From contig JAUQXU010000076.1 of NCBI GenBank assembly GCA_030837935.1, positions 1 through 8,147 of the forward strand: DNA of 8,147 bases, read 5' to 3'. Of the stretch, positions 1 through 5,896 are shown piece after piece. Both the position numbers and the translations under genes were made by a program. Each line of letters begins with the position of its first letter. The first letter of the stretch is position 1. This stretch comes from Candidatus Brocadia sp. GTDB lineage: Bacteria > Planctomycetota > Brocadiia > Brocadiales > Brocadiaceae. The notes under the pieces are model-generated. The model worked only from the letters and a program-made list of their open reading frames with translations. It made no database searches and had not been told where the DNA came from.

Positions 1-248
1 AACATCACCACGGCAACCATAAACAAATCTATGGCAGAAATAAAGTGCACAGAGAGTTCTACACGATGTTCGTCATGATTAAACAAAAAATTTAAAATGT
101 CTGGAATACCATTCACAAACTCCCAAACCCCTGAAAAGATCAATAAACCAGAGGCCAAAATCGTAAGAATAGAGGCTACTGCTACAAAATACCGCCCTGC
201 ATTAACAAAACCTTTATTTATAATTGTCAAGAAATCCCGATTTTTCAT
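1..248 (-). CDS. YqhA/UPF0114-like inner-membrane protein (N-terminal part, cut by window edge)
   Basis: I translated this frame by hand. It begins with an ATG at 248-246 and stays open for 82 codons to the left edge, so the C-terminal half is missing. The start (MKNRDFLTII) is followed by a hydrophobic segment at about residues 21-45, a short polar loop with acidic and basic residues at about 58-64, and a second hydrophobic stretch from about residue 66 that contains a buried Asp (SAIDLFMVAVVM). Two early membrane segments with an acidic residue inside the second resemble the UPF0114 (YqhA) family of uncharacterised inner-membrane proteins. The start is well supported: AAGGA lies 6 nt upstream, and the ATG overlaps the dnaJ stop as ATGA, which suggests translational coupling to dnaJ. 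Family assignment is tentative because only about half of the protein is visible; the function is unknown. Confidence 0.6.
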   Translation of the reverse strand, partial: MKNRDFLTIINKGFVNAGRYFVAVASILTILASGLLIFSGVWEFVNGIPDILNFLFNHDEHRVELSVHFISAIDLFMVAVVM

Positions 249-1363
249 GTATTTCCTTTTTCTCTTTCGATTGTTTGAAATTCTTCCAGTAATTCCTTCT
301 GTCTTTTTGTTAAGTTTCTGGGGATGCGTACAATTACCCGCACATATTGATCACCGCAACCATGTCCTTTCAGATGTGGCATACCACTACCCCTCAGCCT
401 GAAGAGGGTATCAGTTTGCGTCCCCGGGGGGATCTTCATCAGGGCATTTCCATCTAACGTAGGTACTTCAACCTTTGAACCTAAGACGGCCTCTGTTAAT
501 TTGATGGTCTTTTCCATATAAATATCACTCCCCTGTCTATGGAAAATTGGGTGAGGTTGTACAGAGAGACTTACGTAAATATCTTCCTTCAATCTCCCGC
601 CAGCCTTATCAGCTGTCACCTTTAAGGTCGTTCCGTTATCCACTCCTGGCGGTATCTTGACATTGATTTTATCCAATTTTTGTACTTCACCACTCCCATG
701 GCAATTAAGACATGAATGATCAATAATTTTACCCCGACCCCTGCAAATGGGACAGGCGCCGATCTTGATAATCCGGCCAAATCCCTGCAATTGTTCCTGT
801 TGCATTTCCCCTTTTCCCTTACAATTCGTGCACGTCTTGGGTACTGTGCCTTTCGCAGCTCCTGATCCGCTACATTCTGCGCAGATCTCCATGTGAGGAA
901 TGGCTACTTCTGTGCTGATGCCCCGATATGCTTGTTCAAGTGTAATTTCAACCTGCACACGCTTAACATATTCTTCGGGTTGACCGAAACCCCACCTGCG
1001 CGCGCCAAAAAAATCGCTGAAGATACTACCACGGCCAAAGAAATCAGAAAAAATGTCATGCCCAAAAATATCTTCCAGATCACTGACATGACTAAAATCG
1101 CGCCAGGTAAATCCTTCTTTACCAAAATCAGACGCAACTCCTGCATGTCCGTACTGATCATATCTGGCCCTTTTATCTTCATCGATGAGTACTTCGTATG
1201 CCTCAGATATCTCTTTAAATTTTACTTCAGCGAGCTTTGGGTTATCCTTATTAAGGTCGGGATGAAATTTTTTTGCCAAGGCTCGGTAGGCAGCTTTTAT
1301 TTCTTCTTTCGATGCTGTTCTGTTTAACCCTAATATCTCGTAATAGTCCTTTTTGTCAGACAT
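245..1363 (-). CDS. dnaJ: Chaperone protein DnaJ (type I Hsp40)
   Basis: The 372-residue product has the full type I Hsp40 order, close to the usual length of about 375. The J domain is at residues 6-70 with the HPD motif at 34-36, which stimulates DnaK ATPase. A short Phe-rich linker at about 73-127 holds two IFSDFFG copies (104-110, 114-120) but few glycines compared with a classic G/F region. The zinc-binding domain has four CxxCxGxG-type repeats with cysteines 161/164, 178/181, 204/207 and 218/221. The C-terminal substrate-binding and dimerisation domains run from about 228 to 372. It is a cytosolic co-chaperone that delivers unfolded clients to DnaK. No dnaK or grpE is present in the window; the upstream neighbour is a cysteine desulfurase and the downstream one a YqhA-like protein. 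No Shine-Dalgarno precedes the ATG. The identity is secure. A paralogue such as CbpA is excluded by the zinc domain. Confidence 0.95.
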   Translation of the reverse strand: MSDKKDYYEILGLNRTASKEEIKAAYRALAKKFHPDLNKDNPKLAEVKFKEISEAYEVLIDEDKRARYDQYGHAGVASDFGKEGFTWRDFSHVSDLEDIFGHDIFSDFFGRGSIFSDFFGARRWGFGQPEEYVKRVQVEITLEQAYRGISTEVAIPHMEICAECSGSGAAKGTVPKTCTNCKGKGEMQQEQLQGFGRIIKIGACPICRGRGKIIDHSCLNCHGSGEVQKLDKINVKIPPGVDNGTTLKVTADKAGGRLKEDIYVSLSVQPHPIFHRQGSDIYMEKTIKLTEAVLGSKVEVPTLDGNALMKIPPGTQTDTLFRLRGSGMPHLKGHGCGDQYVRVIVRIPRNLTKRQKELLEEFQTIEREKGNT

Positions 1364-1369
1364 AAAAAT

Positions 1370-1398
1370 ATCTTACGTTCATTTATGACTTTATTCAA
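1370..1398 (-). promoter_or_regulatory. Candidate sigma70-type promoter of dnaJ
   Basis: On the minus strand TTGAAT (1398-1393) and TAAGAT (1375-1370) are separated by exactly 17 bp. Each hexamer matches the consensus at 4 of 6 positions. The -10 ends only 6 nt before the dnaJ ATG, so a transcript from here would begin at or near the start codon. The DNA is AT-rich, so a chance match is possible. No terminator was seen between the cysteine desulfurase stop and dnaJ, and readthrough is an alternative. Confidence 0.3.
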
Positions 1399-1498
1399 TA
1401 AAAAAGGATGCCTGCAGTTCCGTGCTTTCTGGTTAGTCAAAATTTGCTTTATGAACGACCCGTTGGTTGCAAAGATATCGATTTTGGGAAATGATCAG

Positions 1499-2647
1499 TT
1501 ATATCTTTTCGTTTGCAATTGCATTGAGTGCCGTTATGAGTTGGTCTATGTCGTTTTCTGTGTTAAAACATCCGGGACTTATTCTTACGGTACCGTCTGG
1601 GAATGTCCCCATCATCTGGTGTGCAAAAGGGGCACAATGAAGACCAGGACGTACAGCGATATCAAAGGATTGATCGAGAATTGCACCAATCTCCGCGGGT
1701 TTAAATCCTTTTACATTTATCGAGATAATACCTACCTTTTTGGTTATATCTGTAGCTCCGTACAAGACAAACCGCTGATCATGTTTGAATGCATGTATGA
1801 GTTTGCTGGTCAGATTTTGTTCATGCGTTCTGATGGTGCTGATACCTTTTGATAAAATGTATTCGATGCCCGCCCTCAGACCAGCAATCCCTATGGTATT
1901 GGGTGTACCGCTTTCCAATTTGAAAGGCAATTCTTCAGGCTGAGACAGTGATGCAGGCTCAAAACCCGTCCCCCCTTCCCTCCATGGATCTAAAGTTAAA
2001 CGTTCTCCTACATATAGGCCTCCTGTTCCCGTTGGTCCTAATGGGCCCTTGTGTCCTGTAAAGGCAAGCAAGTCAATGAAGTTTTCATTAACATCTATTT
2101 CACACACCCCTGCCGTTTGAGCGGCATCCACCATGAAAACACAATCCTTTTCTCTTGCAATCCTGCCAATCTCCTGGATCGGCTGAATCACACCAAGGAC
2201 ATTAGGGGCGTGCGCCATAACAATCAATCGGGTTTTGGATGTGATGGCATTTTTGATATCGTCTGGATCAATAAGACCTTCTTGAGAATTTTTAACCTTG
2301 GTTACAGTAATTATCTTTTTCTTTTCAAGCCCATTGAGGGCACGAGACACGGCGTTATGTTCGAGAAAGGTTGTAACGGCATGGTCGCCTGGTTTGAGTA
2401 GTCCTTTAATCCCCATGTTAATGGCGTCAGTGGCATTAAACGTAAGAATAAGCCTCCTGGAATCTTTGATACCAAATAACTTTGCAATGATAGTGCGGGT
2501 ATCTTCGATTTCCTTTTCAGCAGCCACTGCCATCCGATGTCCTGAGCGACCCGGATTAGCACCCAGCGTTCTGTAAAAGGTATCCATTGTTTTATATACA
2601 ATTTCTGGTTTTGGAAATGTCGTTGCTGCGTTATCTAAATAGATCAT
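1499..2647 (-). CDS. Cysteine desulfurase family protein (class V aminotransferase fold, PLP-dependent)
   Basis: The 382-residue protein has the full set of NifS/SufS-like signatures. It opens with IYLDNAATTFPKP. A histidine that would stack on PLP lies in LEHNAV (His97), and Asp174 and Gln177 are in the VDAAQTAG strand. The PLP-lysine motif GHKGPLGPTG gives Lys200. A SufS-like catalytic cysteine sits in RPGLHCAP (Cys338), and GTFPDGTVRISPGCFNTE follows near the C-terminus. The reaction would be removal of sulfur from L-cysteine as an enzyme-bound persulfide, giving alanine, in the cytosol. The GPLGPTGTGG loop and the length are typical of the branch annotated only as 'cysteine desulfurase family protein', rather than of IscS or of SufS encoded within a suf operon. 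No sufBCD, iscU or sufE is adjacent. The ATG lacks a Shine-Dalgarno. Specific physiological role and acceptor cannot be read from the sequence. Confidence 0.9.
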   Translation of the reverse strand: MIYLDNAATTFPKPEIVYKTMDTFYRTLGANPGRSGHRMAVAAEKEIEDTRTIIAKLFGIKDSRRLILTFNATDAINMGIKGLLKPGDHAVTTFLEHNAVSRALNGLEKKKIITVTKVKNSQEGLIDPDDIKNAITSKTRLIVMAHAPNVLGVIQPIQEIGRIAREKDCVFMVDAAQTAGVCEIDVNENFIDLLAFTGHKGPLGPTGTGGLYVGERLTLDPWREGGTGFEPASLSQPEELPFKLESGTPNTIGIAGLRAGIEYILSKGISTIRTHEQNLTSKLIHAFKHDQRFVLYGATDITKKVGIISINVKGFKPAEIGAILDQSFDIAVRPGLHCAPFAHQMMGTFPDGTVRISPGCFNTENDIDQLITALNAIANEKI

Positions 2648-2657
2648 ATTAGATGAG

Positions 2658-2663
2658 ATGATA
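2658..2663 (-). promoter_or_regulatory. Possible -10 box of the cysteine desulfurase gene
   Basis: TATCAT on the minus strand matches the -10 consensus at 5 of 6 positions and ends 10 nt before the ATG. No good -35 hexamer lies 16-18 bp upstream, so support is weak. It fits the position of the other -10-like boxes in this window. Confidence 0.2.
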
Positions 2664-2699
2664 GAAAATGGCTTTTTCCCTTTGAGGTGAAATTAAAAC

Positions 2700-2735
2700 A
2701 AAAATGAAGAACGATTGCAAGCTTTCTTCATTTTT
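2700..2735 (-). terminator. AT-rich stem-loop, probable terminator after the nucleotidyltransferase gene
   Basis: AAAAATGAAGAA (2700-2711) and its exact complement TTCTTCATTTTT (2724-2735) form a perfect 12-bp inverted repeat with a 12-nt loop. Read leftward, the stem is followed by GTTTTAATT, and its own 3' arm ends in five T. It lies about 107 nt past the nucleotidyltransferase stop and about 50 nt before the cysteine desulfurase start, the expected place for a unit boundary. The stem holds few G/C pairs, so termination may be weak. It could also act rightward, but no rightward gene needs it. Confidence 0.5.
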
Positions 2736-2842
2736 CAGTTAAATTGAACATCAGAGAAGTTTTGCGCAACATGAGTCTCACTTTTCTCCTCCCGTCTAAC
2801 TCAAAACTCTAGACTCGAATAGCGTTTACCAGAGCAGTCCTT

Positions 2843-4123
2843 TTAAGCATCAGAGAATCGTCGCAAAAAATACCGTGCTGAACTCATTACATATTTGCCG
2901 ACGAACCGGAGTGGCCAGAAGATATGGTAAAGAATGTTGAGCGACGGGGGGAGTTGCAGTACTGCCTGGTCGATTGCATATGACGTCACCCAACGGTAGT
3001 GGAGACCTAAATGGCGATAAGCTTTTATTCTGTCCCGAAAGCGTTCCTTTGCCCTCAAGAAGTAAATGAGCGCTTCTTCAAAGTTTTCATGTTGATCGTT
3101 TGTATCAGAGAGAAAAAGATGTTGATTTACTTCAGCAAGAAGGGATTGAACGGCAGAGTCGGTCTGTATTCTTCGCACGACTTTCTGTGGAAGAGATGTG
3201 TCTAAGAGACTATGAGCAAGCCCGAGCCCGAGGAATAGCATGCGTGCTCCCCCTAACTTCACGGCTTGTTTTACTGCCCAATCCCAGTCCATTCCCTGAT
3301 GCACGCTCATGAGGGCGGCGATATCGCAGATCCATGCCAATCGTTCCCAGCGATGTTTCGTACCGTGGAGGCAGACGAGCAAGAGGAGGTCTTCTGGTGC
3401 AAGGCTAGGTACCGCAACTCCATCGAGAGGAACCTCCACGAGATGATCCCACACCCGCATGGCTTCAAACGGGAAAGGCAGCTTTTTGGGCGTGACTCTC
3501 CAGTGCAAACCTACAACAACATGGAAGAAGAATCCGCGGTCATTGCCGGCATTCAACTGGTCGTCATTGAGTACGAAACGATATTCGTAATCCTCGCTGA
3601 GATAAGCTGCTTCTTGAGCCTGAGCTGCAGAAATATCCCGGAGCCGGTATCCATGGGCAGTGAGGAGGTTCTTTGCTTGCAAGACGTCTCTTTTGGGTAT
3701 CAGGATATCAAGGTCGCGGAACTCCCTCAGCGACACATTTCCATAAGCTCGCGCGGCCAGATCAGGCCCTTTGTATGGCACGGCGAGTATTTTGTGCGTC
3801 CTGAATAAACTGAGCAGCTTTATGAGTTTCTTAGTCAGGAAGCGGTTGCGAAAGTCGTTAATGTTAAAACGGCGTTCAAGGAGATGCAGAATATCACCGG
3901 GGACGGATTCCGGGCAGGTCGTGTTCAGATTCCAATAAAGGAGCGATGTCAGTGCATGCCGTCGCCCTAACCGAATCAGATATTCCCAGTTTATACCGGA
4001 CCGGACTAACAACTTTATCTGCTCCGCTCGCGTGGCGTCTCTCTGGGGATGAGCACAATAAAGGAGCAATTCGACTTCGGGGGGGAACTTGGCTGGTCGC
4101 ATTTGATTGGACAAGTTAACCAA
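2843..4123 (-). CDS. Nucleotidyltransferase-fold protein, NTP_transf_5 type (uncharacterised)
   Basis: With a TTG start the product is 426 residues. It shows the pattern of the uncharacterised nucleotidyltransferase family (NTP_transf_5, polymerase-beta-like fold). A KGPDL segment (118-122) precedes a REFRDLDILIP strand whose Asp137 and Asp139 would be the metal-binding pair. It is followed by ALxxxGY-like and LHWRV motifs (about 206-210) and an HGTKHRWERLAWICDIAAL helix (about 253-271). The C-terminal ~60 residues are basic and aromatic (WPLRFVGKYV), perhaps membrane-associated. Members often occur near polysaccharide or peptide-modification genes, but no such neighbour is present here and the substrate is unknown. 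TTG was chosen because AGGAGG sits 6 nt upstream of it. An ATG 18 codons earlier (4177) has no Shine-Dalgarno, and an internal ATG lies 7 codons later. The gene looks more GC-rich than its neighbours, a hint of a different history. Confidence 0.75.
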   Translation of the reverse strand: MVNLSNQMRPAKFPPEVELLLYCAHPQRDATRAEQIKLLVRSGINWEYLIRLGRRHALTSLLYWNLNTTCPESVPGDILHLLERRFNINDFRNRFLTKKLIKLLSLFRTHKILAVPYKGPDLAARAYGNVSLREFRDLDILIPKRDVLQAKNLLTAHGYRLRDISAAQAQEAAYLSEDYEYRFVLNDDQLNAGNDRGFFFHVVVGLHWRVTPKKLPFPFEAMRVWDHLVEVPLDGVAVPSLAPEDLLLLVCLHGTKHRWERLAWICDIAALMSVHQGMDWDWAVKQAVKLGGARMLFLGLGLAHSLLDTSLPQKVVRRIQTDSAVQSLLAEVNQHLFLSDTNDQHENFEEALIYFLRAKERFRDRIKAYRHLGLHYRWVTSYAIDQAVLQLPPSLNILYHIFWPLRFVGKYVMSSARYFLRRFSDA

Positions 4124-4129
4124 ATTCTT

Positions 4130-4135
4130 CCTCCT
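4130..4135 (-). promoter_or_regulatory. Ribosome binding site fixing a TTG start
   Basis: AGGAGG on the minus strand, a full anti-16S match, is followed by 6 nt (AAGAAT) and then TTG at 4123-4121. This is the strongest Shine-Dalgarno in the window. It is the reason for preferring TTG over the upstream ATG at 4177, in whose reading frame this motif would encode Arg-Arg. Confidence 0.7.
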
Positions 4136-4328
4136 CAAAATGTTGTCTCCGCTGGTGCGAAAGAAAGTGGGACACATTGTTCAGACGGACATCTTTAACA
4201 ATAGGTGCCCTTTATTTAGATCACTTGGGAACCAGTACTTCTAACTGGATGAATGATAAAAAATTGTTTTTCCTCGCATCGGCATTTTCATAATATCAGC
4301 CAGAAGTGAAGATGAGAACCGGTGATTC

Positions 4329-4784
4329 CTACGGCTTTTCAACAGGGTACCCCTCTGATTTCCACTGATTAATACCACCGTCCACATTGTACAACTCTTT
4401 CAATCCTTTATTTTTTAATATTTCGCATGCCTTGGCACTACGTTTCCCCTTTGCGCAGTGAACAATCACTTTCTTATCTTTGGGAATCTTTGAGATGTTT
4501 TGTTCAAGTTCCTGGATAGGAATAAGGTTGGCCCCCTTCATATGAAACTCGTTGTATTCCTCCCTTGTTCGCACATCTAATATGAACACTTCATTTCCCT
4601 TTTCGATTAATTCCTTGGCCTGTTTGGCAGATATATTCTTCACCTCTGTCTGTGCTTTGGCAATGCCTTCCCCTGCATGAAGTTTTTCTGAACCGATGGC
4701 ACTTATAACAGCGTTCAAAAACAGAGTCGTAATTGCAAACAATGTCACAATCCCTATATATCGTAAATCCAATTTTATACGCAT
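4329..4784 (-). CDS. Exported single-domain rhodanese (sulfurtransferase)
   Basis: From the ATG at 4784-4782 the protein is 151 residues. Residues 1-8 are basic (MRIKLDLR), residues 9-30 are hydrophobic with small residues at 25-31, and a short linker follows. This reads as a Sec signal peptide or N-terminal anchor, so the domain should lie outside the cytoplasm. The rhodanese domain (about 48-148) has ILDVRTREEY, the structural Asp-Val-Arg motif, then MKGANLIPI. The active loop VHCAKGKRSA has catalytic Cys110, and the end is YNVDGGINQWKSEGYPV. It would carry sulfur as a Cys persulfide. This start has AAGGA 8 nt upstream; a longer form from 4877 would overlap the thiF-like gene by 35 bp and prepend a polar stretch before the signal. 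The upstream ThiF-like gene ends 58 bp away with no terminator, so co-transcription is likely. The natural donor and acceptor are unknown. Confidence 0.88.
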   Translation of the reverse strand: MRIKLDLRYIGIVTLFAITTLFLNAVISAIGSEKLHAGEGIAKAQTEVKNISAKQAKELIEKGNEVFILDVRTREEYNEFHMKGANLIPIQELEQNISKIPKDKKVIVHCAKGKRSAKACEILKNKGLKELYNVDGGINQWKSEGYPVEKP

Positions 4785-4805
4785 TTCGTCATTCCTTTCG
4801 TCATT
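4784..4805. repeat. Short tandem repeat over the rhodanese start and RBS
   Basis: TTTCGTCATT occurs at 4784-4793 and again at 4796-4805, a 12-nt period separated by CC. On the minus strand the AAGGA of the rhodanese RBS spans the junction, and the downstream copy ends at the ATG. The duplication is in frame and could be fortuitous. Confidence 0.6.
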
Positions 4806-4842
4806 ATTAAGCGCCACGAATAAAACTTTTTTTGCATGTCTA

Positions 4843-5652
4843 TTAATTGCGAACCTGACAAAATTCTTCGTAATCAATAAGTTCCTTTATTGTCGCCTTA
4901 TCACTACACAAAGGGCAATTGGGATTTTTGTGTATCTTGACTTTTTTAAAGTCCATATTTAAGGAATCGTATATGAGCAATTTCCCTTTTAATATCTCCC
5001 CTTTGCCAAGAATAAGTTTCACCACCTCTGTAGCCTGAATAGAACCAATCACGCCGGGCAAAACCCCCAGCACCCCAGCTTCCTGACATGAAGGCACCAA
5101 ACCCGGCGGGGGAGGTGTTTCGTATAAGCAGCGGTAACAGGGTCCATCAAATGGCACAATGGTAGTAACTTGCCCTTCAAACCTAAAAATGGAGCCATGA
5201 GATAATGGTTTTTTGAGGAATACACAGGCATCATTCACAAGATACCTAGTAGGAAAGTTATCAGCCCCATCAATGATTACATCATAATCTTTGATAATCT
5301 CCGTGATATTTTCCGAACTGAGACGATCTGTATAAGGAACAACCTCAACATCTGGATTTAATGCCTCCAGCGTCTCCTTGGCAGAGATCGCTTTGGAGCG
5401 CCCGATATCGCTGGTAGAATGAAGAATTTGCCTTTGCAGATTCGAGTGATCCACGCAATCACTGTCGGCAATACCTATCTTGCCTATTCCTGCTGCGGCA
5501 AGATAAAATGCGGCAGGCGAGCCAAGACCTCCTGCGCCCACCAAAAATACCTTTGCATGTAAAAGCTTTAGTTGTCCCTTTCCACCTACTTCCGGGAGGA
5601 TAATATGCCGTGAATATCGTTTTATCTGTTCTTCTGTAAATGATGATGGCAT
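4843..5652 (-). CDS. ThiF/MoeB/HesA-family E1-like adenylyltransferase
   Basis: The 269-residue protein has the length and motifs of a MoeB/ThiF enzyme, which adenylates the C-terminal Gly-Gly of a small ubiquitin-like sulfur carrier (MoaD, ThiS or similar). It opens with the family signature QIKRYSRHIILPEVGGKGQ. The nucleotide loop VGAGGLGSP is at 38-46, the acidic loop and arginine segment DSDCVDHSNLQRQ at 63-75, and DGADNFPTR at 128-136. Zinc-type pairs Cys172/Cys175 and Cys246/Cys249 follow, with a likely catalytic cysteine, Cys189, in SCQEAGVLG. The C-terminal IDYEEFC tail is the piece that links to a rhodanese domain in longer MoeB-like proteins; here the protein stops, and a separate rhodanese gene follows. 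The ATG has AAGGA at 6 nt. No moa, thi or mec partner is visible, so MoeB, ThiF and HesA cannot be told apart and no symbol is given. It should be cytosolic. Confidence 0.92.
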   Translation of the reverse strand: MPSSFTEEQIKRYSRHIILPEVGGKGQLKLLHAKVFLVGAGGLGSPAAFYLAAAGIGKIGIADSDCVDHSNLQRQILHSTSDIGRSKAISAKETLEALNPDVEVVPYTDRLSSENITEIIKDYDVIIDGADNFPTRYLVNDACVFLKKPLSHGSIFRFEGQVTTIVPFDGPCYRCLYETPPPPGLVPSCQEAGVLGVLPGVIGSIQATEVVKLILGKGEILKGKLLIYDSLNMDFKKVKIHKNPNCPLCSDKATIKELIDYEEFCQVRN

Positions 5653-5682
5653 CTTGTTTCCTTAATTAAGCACTTTTAAAAT

Positions 5683-5688
5683 ATTATA
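5683..5688 (-). promoter_or_regulatory. Candidate -10 box of the thiF-like/rhodanese unit
   Basis: A perfect TATAAT on the minus strand lies just past the terminator at 5714-5744 and 30 nt before the thiF-like ATG, leaving room for the AAGGA RBS. There is no convincing -35 hexamer at 16-18 bp, so an activator or an extended element may be needed, or the match may be chance. Confidence 0.4.
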
Positions 5689-5713
5689 GAGTTGCATCCT
5701 TATCTTTTTACAT

Positions 5714-5744
5714 AAAAAAAGGCCATGTACCATGACATGACCTT
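5714..5744 (-). terminator. Strong intrinsic terminator between DUF362 and thiF-like genes
   Basis: Read leftward, AAGGTCATGT, loop CATGGT and ACATGGCCTT form a 10-bp stem with one G-U wobble, running straight into TTTTT (seven T counting the two in the stem). This is a textbook rho-independent terminator. It sits 152 nt past the DUF362 stop codon, so either that mRNA has a long 3' UTR or the terminator ends a separate short transcript. Confidence 0.85.
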
Positions 5745-5816
5745 GATTATAATTTGTGGATCGGTTTTTCACAAAAGTTCAGCAGAAAGTCTCGAAAACT
5801 AAAAAAATTACTGACG
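5714..5816 (-). ncRNA. Possible ~100-nt small RNA or leader transcript
   Basis: A promoter-like pair at 5851-5823 would start a transcript near 5816, ending at the intrinsic terminator 5744-5714, about 100 nt later. No plausible ORF was seen between them. The upstream part of the transcript has runs of T and little obvious secondary structure, and no known RNA family was recognised. The alternative is that this is just the 3' UTR of the DUF362 gene or an attenuated leader of the thiF-like gene. Confidence 0.2.
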
Positions 5817-5822
5817 CTCAAG

Positions 5823-5851
5823 ATGATAACAAACAATACGTAATTATTCAA
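5823..5851 (-). promoter_or_regulatory. Candidate sigma70-type promoter downstream of DUF362 gene
   Basis: On the minus strand TTGAAT (5851-5846, 4 of 6) and TATCAT (5828-5823, 5 of 6) are 17 bp apart. The pair lies in the gap after the DUF362 gene and upstream of the terminator, with no start codon close by. AT-rich DNA makes chance pairs likely. Confidence 0.3.
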
Positions 5852-5896
5852 CAGATTTTACGTGTTACATCTTTCTAGCGCTCACGCGTTTAATTC

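Noticed and set aside
97..402. 101-codon plus-strand open frame across the YqhA-like start and the dnaJ end
   Set aside because: It covers two supported minus-strand genes, has no RBS, and shows no recognisable domain.
104..1052. Tandem IFSDFFG copies in the DnaJ linker as a novel repeat
   Set aside because: Repeated Asp-Ile-Phe type motifs are normal in the G/F region of DnaJ, and the DNA copies differ at synonymous sites, so this is an old family trait and not a recent duplication.
3266..3808. 180-codon open frame on the plus strand opposite the nucleotidyltransferase gene
   Set aside because: It is wholly antisense to a gene with recognisable family motifs and its own strong RBS; its translation shows no domain pattern, as expected of a shadow frame in more GC-rich DNA.
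4232..4248. Hairpin CCAGT-7 nt-ACTGG after the rhodanese gene
   Set aside because: The stem is only 5 bp and is not followed by a T run in either direction, so it was not called a terminator.
4785..4877. Longer 182-residue rhodanese starting at 4877
   Set aside because: The extra 31 residues overlap the thiF-like gene end and place a polar stretch before the signal; the ATG at 4784 has AAGGA at 8 nt and gives a clean signal peptide.
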